A DNA stretch of 30,874 bases from Phaeoceros laevis. Lineage: Eukaryota; Anthocerotophyta; Anthocerotopsida; Notothyladales. This document shows positions 1-8,759 of the stretch, piece after piece. Position 1 is the stretch's first letter. The number at the start of each line of letters is the position of its first letter. Made by a program: the position numbers and the translations under genes. The notes under the pieces are model-generated. The model saw only the letters and a list, made by a program, of their open reading frames with translations, was not told the DNA's origin and made no database searches. The stretch is taken from positions 1-30,874 of the forward strand of contig JBNGIQ010008685.1 of the NCBI GenBank assembly GCA_049999765.1, in the 5' to 3' direction.

Positions 1-108
1 AGTCACTCACAGGAAGCTGCTCGCACAAAACTGCTAGTAAGGCTGAAAGAAGTCTTCGTCCTTTTTAGAATTCGAGGTACTGACCAGACTTGGTGAGAAA
101 CCATTTCA

Positions 109-150
109 TTGGTGTGCAAGGAAGGAGGCCACTTACCTCACACAAAGTTG
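109..150 (+). pseudogene. Inverted PPR E+/DYW junction fragment
   Basis: Read on the plus strand this stretch encodes KEGGHLPHTKL, nearly the same as KQEGGHVPHTKL in the DYW-gene remnant on the minus strand (about 1190-1235). The DNA match spans roughly 40 bp. It is therefore a scrap of the E+/DYW junction of a PPR editing factor lying opposite to the adjoining PPR block. Neither side continues as recognisable PPR sequence. It is too short to be functional and marks a rearrangement point. Confidence 0.6.
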
Positions 151-711
151 TCAGATGCTTGGAACGTCATTGGGACAGAGGCACACTTCTTTATCAATCA
201 TGAAGCTCTCTGCATTGAGTTCTTGCATAACACCTGCATACCTTCTGGCCATATGCAGAGCTCCAACACCGACAGCGGCACATGCCTGCAGGAAGCATAC
301 AAAGGTAACAGAATTTGGTAAAGAGAGGCCTTCCTGTTCCATACCGATGTAAAGATTAAGGGCCTCCTGACCCATCCCCTTCTGGGCATAGCCAGCAAGC
401 ATCGCATTCCATGCCACGACATCTCGCTCTGGAAGTCTGTCCAACTCCCTGCGAGCATCCTCCAAGCTACCGCATTTTGCATACATATCAAGTAGCCCGG
501 TTTTAACAAAGATGTCTGTCTTTCCAGGACTCGCCATAATATGACCATGGACCTCCTTGCCGGTAACTAAATCTCCCGCACTGGCACAAGCTTTAAGGAC
601 TGCTAGATGAATACGACTGCCTGGCTTAATGGTTGACTCACGCATCTGCCTGTCCAGTAATACAGCCTTCACGGCATGTCCATTTCTAGCATGTGCGGAA
701 ATTATGATAGA
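151..711 (-). pseudogene. PPR-repeat block, truncated PLS-class PPR gene
   Basis: The minus strand reads IISAHARNGHAVKAV followed by several PPR motifs: an L-type repeat with LKACASAGDLVTGKEVH, an S-type repeat with LLDMYAKCGSLEDARRELD, and a P-type repeat with RDVVAWNAMLAGYAQKG. In complete proteins of this family such motifs bind organellar RNA. Here there is no start codon: the frame upstream of IISAHARN meets a stop near 712, and the reading begins inside a motif. The 3' end stops after a degenerate helix (MIDKEVCLCPN) with no E or DYW domain. The frame is open over about 180 codons, so decay is recent or the block is a partial duplicate. It lies downstream of the E/DYW remnant on the same strand, the reverse of the normal N-to-C order. 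Confidence 0.75.
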
Positions 712-892
712 CTAGCCCACTTATTGTAGAGGCCACCACCTTTGTTAAAACTGTCAAAACCCTGTGTGCATCTTCCCACTCAAGTGACACAACGCACCTT
801 CAAACGTAGTAGTTACCAGGGAGGTACCTACCTTCCAGTCCCATGCCAGATTTTGTGACTGAAGCTGATTGCTTCATAAGCACCAACACTGG

Positions 893-1525
893 CTAGATCT
901 TTAGTATTCTCACGGTCGACCCTGACAACTGTAACGCCCATTTGCGACGCCCGTTTGCGAATCGATGCACACGGTACCCATCCCTTACCACAATGTCTCT
1001 CTGGTCAAGCCTTGACATGATTTCAGTGGAGCCGTGGCAGTCACTGCACATGCGTAGATTCTTTGTTACCACCAGAGGTGTCCCACTCGGAGTGTTCAAC
1101 AGACCAAACGCCAGAGCTAGCTTCTCAGCATGTCCACAAAGAGTATCTTCCTTTTCCTTCTCACTCAGTGGCTCCAACACCAACTTTGTGTGAGGTACGT
1201 GGCCCCCTTCCTGCTTCACACGTGCGTTCGTGCTCTCTACCTTAAACGCAATATCCTTTCGTCTTTCTCCCATCAGAAATCTGTATACCTCCTTATTCAC
1301 CTCAATGCTCGCCACTGCAGGTTTCTTGTGAGCTCCTGCTGCCCTTCTCTGTGTTTCGATCCTGTCACCATCCTTCCACCTACCTGCATCTGCGTATGCA
1401 TTGGCCATGAGCACATAGGCAGACGCTATTTAAGGGTCCAGCCTAACAATGCTTTCAAAACACCACACAGCCCTCTCTATATCCCCGTAACTTTTGCAGG
1501 CATTCAACAAAGACGTCAAGCCCAG
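893..1525 (-). pseudogene. PPR E/DYW C-terminal remnant, frameshifted
   Basis: The minus strand encodes the end of a PPR-DYW editing factor: the E domain (SLLNACKSYGDIERA, YVLMANAYADAGRW), the E+ segment, and a DYW cytidine-deaminase-like domain with the zinc motifs CGHAEKLALAFGL and CSDCH. Two lesions are visible. A TAA codon at 1432-1430 interrupts the E domain within RLDP-stop-IASAYVLM, where family members usually have a charged residue. A 13-bp tandem duplication (934-946 and 947-959) shifts the frame just before the C-terminal CSC-DYW tail. No PPR repeats lie upstream, so the piece is 5' truncated. It is almost certainly non-functional. Confidence 0.8.
934..959. repeat. 13-bp tandem duplication in DYW remnant
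   Basis: Two 13-bp units, acgcccatttgcg and acgcccgtttgcg, differ by one base and abut exactly. Thirteen is not a multiple of three, so the second copy shifts the frame at the last zinc-ligand segment of the DYW domain. With one unit removed, the minus-strand frame reads FANGRYSC and then ends at TGA (912-910) without DYW. Confidence 0.85.
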
Positions 1526-2768
1526 AATTAATGTAAAACCAATACCGTTTTTCTATAGGGTAATTTTGAATAATTTTTGTGAAATAAAATCAATTCCAAA
1601 CCCTATAAGAAACGTTGGAGGTAAGTTTCCGGAACGGACGTGCGTTAGGAACGCATTATTTATCGAGATATGGAGTTTACCAGATACCTTGTCACTGTAA
1701 TAAGCGCACCAGCCTAGTGAAGGAATCGATTTAGTTTTATCGAGGAAACGGCGAAGACATTCTACGTGCCAGTACGCGGTACTATATTGACCAGGTGGCA
1801 GCGGCGCGGTGTCAGACGACATGTGGCAATCAGGTGGCGCACTGATGATGAGGTCACACTGTCCACCTCCTCCGCCTCGCGTGCGCTGCGCCGCACCGTG
1901 TTGTTTCAGCTGGTAAGCGTGTCGAAGGGCTTCTTTACTAACATTTTGACCATGCTGGCAGGAATGACTGAACATTTTTCTGCTTCATATGGCCTTCGTT
2001 GCTGGATGTGCAGAAACTGAGCGATGAACAGGTGGAAGTGTGGGACTTGCACATGCTCAGGTCTCTAAGTTGTCCTATCTTGTTGTAGCCTGCAGATGCT
2101 GTATGCTCCTGGGCTTGCTGTTGGCGTTCAGGAGTCTGAGCAGGTTGCCCCTGCCCCTCTTAACAGTAAAGTGTCTCAAGGTCGTTTGATGATCCAGCAT
2201 GCCTCGCAGTTTCGGCCAGCTGAGATGCGGAGAAGCTGAGCTCCTAGCCGAAACGGAATTCCAACAGAATCCTGGTAGTAGAAGGTCACAATCTGCTGCT
2301 GCCGACGCCTCTAATAACCGTGCGACTACAACATAAGAATAGATTCTTCAACTTCAAGTAATATTCTTACCACGTAATGACACCCGCACAGAGGAATCAA
2401 GTCACACTGGGGAGTAATTCGCCTGGCACTAAAATCAGACCCTCAAGACCCCTCAAGAAGACTTTCCTTTACTTGTTCCTGAACATGAAAGGCTAATGTC
2501 GGCAAACATATTTGTTCGCTACTGTACATGTAACTTTGGAATAAGAGGAGGAGAATGGTACATGCTCGATTTAGCAGTGACTGATTGGCAATCCATCCTC
2601 CGGAATTCTTATCAGGTTCTGATTCTCACAAAAACGCAGCTGCCTGTGCCAGAACTTTACGCCCAAACGGTGCTCTCTCAGCCATTTAGACGCAGAGTGT
2701 AGCTGCCACTACTTGCATGACGCTGAGCACGATAACTTAGTGGCCATGGATAAGATATGTGGGCAGAG
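1526..2768. other. Intergenic, no supported gene
   Basis: About 1.2 kb between the PPR remnants and the intact PPR gene. Short open frames occur on both strands, the longest about 140 codons on the minus strand near 1553-1975, but none has a recognisable domain, splice structure or codon bias. The stretch just beyond the stop of the intact PPR gene (2700-2768) does not encode a DYW domain in any minus-strand frame I checked. Confidence 0.5.
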
Positions 2769-5700
2769 TCAGAATGTTGCTGCCATTTGTAGCTTTGACT
2801 GCTGAGTTGAGTCTATCCATCCTCGTCCAGCCAAAAAAGGGATGTCCTTGTCCATCTTGAATGAAATGTCCTGAAGCTTTGCATGTATCCGTTCGCTTTC
2901 TGGATGCACTTCATCCCCTGCCACAAAAACGTGGACAATCCCAACCTTGCCCGTCCACCAGCTCTGTCCTGGCTTCTTCCATGCAGGTATTTTTTCTCTC
3001 AGTGCCAGGATCTCCTCGGCATCATCCAGCATGTCAGCAGCCGCGTAGATATTCGCCATCAACACGTATGCTGCAGCATCATTTTTGTCCAACCGCACTG
3101 CACATTCAAAGGCATGCCTTCCAAGCTTCACGTTACTCCACTTTTGGCAAGCACACAGCACAGTTTGCCATACTGCACCATCGGGTTGGAAGGGCATCAT
3201 GTTCACCAACTCCATAGCCTTGTCCATTTGACCCGAACGACAGAGAAGGTCAATTAGGGTAGTGTAGTGGTCAATAGTTGGAGGTATGCCAAAGTCCTTG
3301 CTCATAGCTTGGAAGTACTCTTGGCCGTCTTCGACTAGACCCACATGACTGCACACTTTGAGAATGCTGAGAAATGTAATGCCATCCGGCTGTATGCCCT
3401 CCTGCCTCATCCTTTTAAACAAATCAAAAACAATTTCACTCTGTCCTAGGTGAGAATAAGCTGCAATCAGGACACTCCATGCGACCACATCTTTAACGGG
3501 TAGTGTGTCAAACACCTGCTGTGCATTCTCTATGCTCCCACATTTCCCATACATGTCAATTAAAGTCGTTGACACAGACATATCACCATCGAGTTCAAGT
3601 CCAGACAATTGAGCATGGATTTCCTTCCCCTTCTCGAGTCCTGCTACGACAGCGCAAGCCTTGAGTGCACCAACAAATGTTAGCTCATTGGGGAGTACGC
3701 CTTCCTTTTGCATTCTTGCATACAATTGTAAGGCCTCTTCACCCTCATCCATCTCAGCATACCTCATGATCATACAGTTCCAGGAGGTGATACTACGACA
3801 AGGCATCTTCTCAAAGACCTGCCTAGCATCTAACAGGTTCCCATATCTTGCATACACATCCACCAGTGTAGTCCAAAGAAATGCAGCCGGCTCAGTCCCA
3901 ACCATTAACATCTCTGAGTGGATTGCTCTGACCTGCTCAAGTATCCTATCCGCTTCATACCCACCCTTCAGTGCTGCTAGACTAATGTAAGCCCTGAGTA
4001 CACCAATAAATGTTCGGTCATCTGGCACCACCCCTTCCTCTCGCATTCGTGCATACAGTTTTAAAGCCTCCTCAATCTCATGCATTTGGACGTACCCTGA
4101 TATCATAACATTCCAGGAAACCACATCACGGTAAGGCATTGACTCAAAGAGACCCCTCGCATCCCTTAGGCACCCACATCTTGCATACAGGTTCACCAGC
4201 ATGTTCCCGACTAGTGAATCTGATCCTGAACCACTCTTTATTATGTCTGAGTGGATGATCCTAACTTTCTCCTGGGTCTCTCCTTTCAGACACATCCCAT
4301 CACTTCCGCCGTGCGTAGTCAATTCAGCTTCGTTCCAACAAGCCTTCAGTGCAACCAGAAATGTTCGGTTGTTGGGTGCCACACCATCCTGTTTCATTGC
4401 TTCGTACAATTGCCATGCTGCTTCGCCTTGTTGAACCTCGGTGTACCCGAAGATCATGGCAGTCCAAGCAACAACATCACGCACACGCATATTTTCAAAG
4501 ACAGACCTAGCTTCCACCAGGCTCCCACACTTAGCATACACATCCACCAGCATAGTCCCAACGAACAAAGCTAATCCAAAGCCTCTGTTCATTACATCTG
4601 CGTGGATTGCCCGGACTTGCTCTAGGCACTGTGCTTTCACAACCTTTTCCTCACATTTACTCTCGACTTCTGACGCAGCAAGAACAGTGCAAGCCTTCAG
4701 AGCACCAACATATGTTCGGTCATCTGGCACTACCCTTTCCTGTAGAAGCCGTGCATATAACTTCAAAGCGGATCCACCCTCTCCCATCTGGGCATACCCC
4801 AATATCATGGTATTCCAGGAAACAACATCGCGACGGGGCATCTTCTCAAAGACATGCCTGGCATCTAACAAGCTCCCACATCTTGCATAAACATCCACCA
4901 GCATGTTCCCCACAAACAGATCGTATTCAAACCCACTCTTCACTATGTCAGAGTGAATGGCCTTGACTTGCTCCAGGCGGTGTTGTTTCAAGATCTCCCC
5001 ATCAGCTTCAGTCTCCACCTCCGAGGCTTCCAACCTCATGCAAGCCTTCAGTGCACCAAGAAATGTGCAGCGATTGGGTAGGACACCCTCCTGTCTCATT
5101 CGAGCATACAACTGCAGAGCTACTCCACCCTGATGCATCTGGGCGTATCCCATTATCATAGCAGTCCAAGATACCACATTACGATGAGACATGTTGTTAA
5201 AGACATGCCTCGCATCCTCAAGGCTACCACATTTAGCATACGAGTCCACCAACATAGTCCCCACATATAGAGCTGACTCAGACCCACTCTTCACAACTTG
5301 TGCGTGGATTGCTCTTACTTGCTCAAGGCATTGTTTTGTCTGAAATACCCTGTTAACTTCATTTATGTTTTCCGACGCTGCCAGGGTACTGCAGGCTTTG
5401 AGTGCACCGACAAATGTTCGGTCATTTGGCAGGAGACCTTCATGCTGCATCCGAGCAAACAACTCCAAAGCCACTCCAGCATCTTCACCTTGAGCATACC
5501 CCAGTATGATTGTATTCCAAGCAACTACATCACGGCTAGGCATCTCTTCGAAAACACGCCTAGCGTCAACTATGCTTCCACATTTTGCATAAACATCTAG
5601 CAACATGGTTAGCACAACTACAGCTGACTTGAACTTACTGTTTTCTACATCCGAGTGGATATCCTTGACTAGCTTCAGGCATAGTCCTTCACCTAGTTTC

Positions 5701-6209
5701 GCATCAATTTTATTCCCCCCTTTGATTGCTGCCAGGGTGTTACAAGCTTTGAGAGCAGCGACAAATGTTCCAGCGTTGGGAACTACACCTTCCTGTTTCA
5801 TCTGTGTATACAACTGCAAAGCCTGTTCACCTTCTTCCGTTTGGGCATACCCCAGTATCATAGCATTCCAGCACTTGGCAATATGACGTGGCATACTTTC
5901 AAAGACACGCTTAGCATCCTGCACTTTGCCGCATTTCACATACACATCTACCAGTGAACTACAAACATAAGGATTCGACTGATACCCATATTTATACACC
6001 TCAGTGTGAATTCGCTTTGCACTTTCCAGATCTCGAAAGCTACTGCATGCCTTCAATGCGGCAACAATGGTGTACGAGCTCTGCTCAAGTCCACTCTCTC
6101 CCATATCTCTGCACATTTTCAGAGCCTGTTTGGGTTGACCACCTTTGATATGCTTCGATATTAGTACAGTGCTGAGAATTTGATCTTGATGGGATGCTGG
6201 GAGGTCCAT
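2769..6209 (-). CDS. PLS-class PPR protein, E/E+ type, no DYW
   Basis: A single open frame of 1146 residues. ATG at 6209 is the first methionine after an upstream in-frame TAA. It contains about nine PPR triads, recognisable by repeated phrases such as VFExMPxRDVVSWNxMILGYAQ, LYARMxxEGVxPNxRTF and MLVDVYAKCGSLxDAR. The C-terminus carries an E domain (PFQPDGAVWQTVLCACQKW, YVLMANIYAAADML) and an E+-like segment ending near GDEVHPESERIHAKLQDI. There is no DYW domain. Family knowledge: such proteins bind organellar RNA one nucleotide per motif and recruit a separate DYW deaminase for C-to-U editing. No transit peptide is obvious. Five or six units carry an extra 10-20-residue acidic linker before LEQVRAIHxD, which canonical repeats lack. 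The gene has no introns. It could alternatively act in RNA stability or splicing. Confidence 0.9.
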   Translation of the reverse strand: MDLPASHQDQILSTVLISKHIKGGQPKQALKMCRDMGESGLEQSSYTIVAALKACSSFRDLESAKRIHTEVYKYGYQSNPYVCSSLVDVYVKCGKVQDAKRVFESMPRHIAKCWNAMILGYAQTEEGEQALQLYTQMKQEGVVPNAGTFVAALKACNTLAAIKGGNKIDAKLGEGLCLKLVKDIHSDVENSKFKSAVVVLTMLLDVYAKCGSIVDARRVFEEMPSRDVVAWNTIILGYAQGEDAGVALELFARMQHEGLLPNDRTFVGALKACSTLAASENINEVNRVFQTKQCLEQVRAIHAQVVKSGSESALYVGTMLVDSYAKCGSLEDARHVFNNMSHRNVVSWTAMIMGYAQMHQGGVALQLYARMRQEGVLPNRCTFLGALKACMRLEASEVETEADGEILKQHRLEQVKAIHSDIVKSGFEYDLFVGNMLVDVYARCGSLLDARHVFEKMPRRDVVSWNTMILGYAQMGEGGSALKLYARLLQERVVPDDRTYVGALKACTVLAASEVESKCEEKVVKAQCLEQVRAIHADVMNRGFGLALFVGTMLVDVYAKCGSLVEARSVFENMRVRDVVAWTAMIFGYTEVQQGEAAWQLYEAMKQDGVAPNNRTFLVALKACWNEAELTTHGGSDGMCLKGETQEKVRIIHSDIIKSGSGSDSLVGNMLVNLYARCGCLRDARGLFESMPYRDVVSWNVMISGYVQMHEIEEALKLYARMREEGVVPDDRTFIGVLRAYISLAALKGGYEADRILEQVRAIHSEMLMVGTEPAAFLWTTLVDVYARYGNLLDARQVFEKMPCRSITSWNCMIMRYAEMDEGEEALQLYARMQKEGVLPNELTFVGALKACAVVAGLEKGKEIHAQLSGLELDGDMSVSTTLIDMYGKCGSIENAQQVFDTLPVKDVVAWSVLIAAYSHLGQSEIVFDLFKRMRQEGIQPDGITFLSILKVCSHVGLVEDGQEYFQAMSKDFGIPPTIDHYTTLIDLLCRSGQMDKAMELVNMMPFQPDGAVWQTVLCACQKWSNVKLGRHAFECAVRLDKNDAAAYVLMANIYAAADMLDDAEEILALREKIPAWKKPGQSWWTGKVGIVHVFVAGDEVHPESERIHAKLQDISFKMDKDIPFLAGRGWIDSTQQSKLQMAATF

Positions 6210-6604
6210 GGCATTTTCAATTCTGAAATTGCCAGACGAAGGGGAAATATCATGGATGCCGGTCCATTACAGCTCTAGTTCTAAAGCCTCTGCTACCCAC
6301 TGGAGCATGCCAGCTTTTTATCCAGAGCGCCTCTCTGGAACTCTTGGTTCTACACTGGAAACTTGACAGGGAGCTGACGACAAATGAGCAAACCATTACA
6401 GCAACCGTCACCAAGGACTTCAGCATTCACTACTTGCCACTGCTGTTTTCTGGTTTCAATTATTTAAAACACCGCTCAGTCAGATATTTGAAAGACTCCT
6501 GCTATACTCCATCCACTGTCGCCTGGTCCGGAAACAATCCCAGACCTAGTACAATTCAAGCGGAACAACAAAGCTCAGAGTCTGCGATTCACACAGGAAA
6601 CGGC

Positions 6605-6937
6605 TCAACCCTGCTCAACGAGCAATATTGCTGCGAGCACCTGTTGTACCATCTTCCAGTTTTGCACAGTAGACGCACCTACGGCTGCCGCCATTTGATT
6701 CTTCTCGGCCAAAGCTGCAACGAAGGGTTGATGGCCCCAGAGCTTCGTCAGATTGCAAGCCAGCGTGACAAATCTCAGCTGGGCGGCCACTTCCAGCGAG
6801 ACCAGTCCAGTGAATCTCAAGGCCATCAGAATCCCGTCGAGATTCTTCTGCAAGAAAATTCCCCCCACTGTCCACGACTCACAGAGCTGGCGCTGCACGA
6901 ATTCCCGCCGCCTCAGAGGGGATTCGGGCAGGAACAT
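6605..6937 (-). CDS. Possible small ORF or gene remnant, unrecognised
   Basis: A 110-codon minus-strand frame from ATG at 6937. The middle reads like protein rather than noise: a charged start (PLRRREFVQRQLCESW) followed by hydrophobic, evenly spaced segments such as GILMALRFTGLVSLEVAAQL and VTLACNLTKLWGHQPF. An in-frame TGA sits two codons before the ATG, and no continuation in the same style is visible after the stop near 6605. It could be an isolated exon, a truncated gene or chance. I do not recognise the family. Confidence 0.3.
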   Translation of the reverse strand: MFLPESPLRRREFVQRQLCESWTVGGIFLQKNLDGILMALRFTGLVSLEVAAQLRFVTLACNLTKLWGHQPFVAALAEKNQMAAAVGASTVQNWKMVQQVLAAILLVEQG

Positions 6938-7002
6938 GGCTCACCAGCCTGATGAGGTGTGTTGGCAAAACAAACGCCTTGCTTTTTGGTTATTAGTGTA
7001 CA

Positions 7003-7025
7003 ATGTACAATGTTACATTGTACAT
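7003..7025. promoter_or_regulatory. Perfect palindrome with GTAC cores upstream of STIC2
   Basis: Arms atgtacaatgt and acattgtacat flank a single central t, about 170 bp before the STIC2 start codon. GTAC occurs in both arms and once more just upstream. GTAC is the core bound by plant SBP/SPL (CRR1-type) factors. A regulatory role is inference; the palindrome itself is plain in the sequence. Confidence 0.4.
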
Positions 7026-7192
7026 GCAGATCGCCCGTTAGAACCTGGAACGTTGTGTAAAGTGTAAACTCCAAATGGATAGGAAAGTCGGAATGCGTGT
7101 CTTCCAAAGCCCTAGCTAGGCCCACATTGTAGGCTCTGTCCCTCCAAGCACTTCAGCTCGTGGAGAAGCTCGTGACATCACCTCTATTCACC

Positions 7193-8308
7193 ATGGCAAT
7201 GGCGTTGGCGCCGGGCGGACGCCTTTGTCACGGGCAGGCACTCGAGAGACAAGTTGTAGGATCCAGTTTTGTGAATGTCGGAGCTCTGAGGAGTAGATGC
7301 ACCCCTTGGAGGGGCCAAGCAAGGCCAGGCACTGCGCTGAGGATATCCAATTTGTTTGGAGGTGGGAAGAAGTCGGATGACATTGAGAGTGCAGACGAGC
7401 AGAAGAAGAAGGTCTGGCAGCTCGTAATGTGATCCAATGCAGTGGACTGCTGGTGTTGCTGTCGGCTGAATGATGCCATCGTCGGCGTGCTGTGCAGGCA
7501 GGCTTGTTTGGCAATATGCAGGGTCTGTACGAGACTGTTCGTAAAGCACAGCAGGTAGTGCAAGTGGAAGCAGTTAAAGTTCAGAAGGAGCTTGCTGCGT
7601 AAGTTTCCTGCATCCGTTTTTGGTTGTTGCTGGGATTTTCGTACCAATGCCAGCCTACCTGTGCACACAAGAATTTTCGGGCAAGTCCCATTATCCATCT
7701 TTGTTTCATGGATTTGAGGCACCAGTCTCGTGTGTGTGTCACACTTTTGGTAGTGTAGCTGACTGGGATTTGTTACCTGGTATTGCAGTGCTGAGTTTGA
7801 CGGTTATTGTGAAGGGGAGCTGGTGAAGGTACCAATCAGTGCATGCACTCTGCAATTTTCCCCGTAATTATCATTTCAAGCTTCATTGTGTGCTTCAAAC
7901 TCAGGCACTGACATTTTCAATGGTGCAGGTTACTCTGTCCGGTAATCAGGAACCAGTACGCGCTGAGATCACAGAAGCTGCCCTGGAGCTTGGTGCAGAA
8001 GTACGTCTTTTCTCTTTAGTCCACGTTTTCGAACTTCGCCATGGACAATGAACTTTGGCGCAGGAAGGTGCAGTTCTAATATTGTCTGCTCATGTCACAG
8101 AAAGTATCAGAGCTGGTTAACCAAGCGTACAAAGATGCGCACACCAAGAGCGTGGTGGTATGTACCTTCAATCACTGGCTTTGCTTTGATAGCCAAGTGT
8201 GCGGAGGTTTGTTGAAGCATAACAATTAGAGGTTGCTTGATCTTGCAGGCAATGAAAGACCGAATGAAAAACTTAGCAGAGAGCCTTGGAATGCCCCCAA
8301 ACATGTGA
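7193..8308 (+). CDS. STIC2: Plastid nucleoid-associated YbaB-family protein (STIC2-like)
   Basis: Six exons: 7193-7411, 7498-7598, 7789-7828, 7929-8000, 8101-8157, 8249-8308, giving 182 residues. All introns are GT..AG. Residues 1 to about 55 form a Ser/Ala/Arg-rich plastid transit peptide, followed by LFGGGKK. The mature part is a YbaB/EbfC domain: AGLFGNMQGLYETVRKAQ, VVQVEAVKVQKELAAAEFDG, VKVTLSGNQEPV, EITEAALELG, AMKDRMKNLAESLGMP. Bacterial YbaB binds DNA as a dimer. Plant STIC2 acts in the chloroplast stroma with the thylakoid-targeting factors ALB3 and cpSRP54. The length matches Arabidopsis STIC2/STCL, and the start is the first ATG of the transit peptide. I consider the family assignment secure; the choice between STIC2 and its paralogue is not resolvable here. 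Confidence 0.93.
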
Positions 8309-8759
8309 AGTGGATAATTTTTTCTTAGTAGCTATCTACAATTTTGTTGGAGACCTTGGGCGGGCCACAAGTCGCACTCTTTGAGAATTTGGTGCCTCTC
8401 TAGGGCTGGCAGTGGGGTACCTGCAGGGCAGGCAGTGCGGTACCTGGAGCAAGTTTTGTGTACAGCAAGATAAGGTGAGCTGTAAAATTTTGCGCAAACA
8501 CGTCCAAGATGATTTCAACCTTGGGGCGCTGAACTTTTGTATCATTGATGACGTCGAATAAACTGATCCTCCAAACCGAGGACGAACTCGTTCAAACTCA
8601 AAGCCTGTACATCCTAGTTGATGCTCTGCTTCCCATCTTGTGCCTGAAGGCAATCAATACAAAATTCGAAACTGAAAACGAGCTGGAAACACCGGCTGAA
8701 TGTTACTCCGACCTGCATTGCTTGCGTCATCTTCAACGACAGCGTTTTAAGGGTCTGGC
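8309..8759. other. Intergenic between STIC2 and LRR-hydrolase gene
   Basis: The 3' region of STIC2 and 5' region of the next gene in the same direction. No coding exon was found. A direct repeat gcagtgcggtacctg / gcagtggggtacctg lies near 8410-8450. Confidence 0.4.

Larger units (their letters stand above)
6210..7192. other. Intergenic: PPR promoter side and STIC2 promoter side
   Basis: The region between two divergent genes. It holds a minus-strand open frame (6605-6937, listed separately) and a perfect 11-bp-arm palindrome at 7003-7025. I see no clear TATA box for either gene. Confidence 0.5.

Noticed and set aside
1553-1975. 140-codon minus-strand frame
   Set aside because: No family resemblance, a poly-Gly stretch and no splice context; kept as intergenic.
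2700-2768. DYW domain after the stop of the large PPR gene
   Set aside because: None of the minus-strand frames there shows HAE, CxxCH or DYW-like residues, so the protein appears to end at E+.
6344-6952. 202-codon plus-strand frame between PPR and STIC2
   Set aside because: Ser/Gln/His-rich with no domain, and antisense to the more protein-like minus-strand frame.
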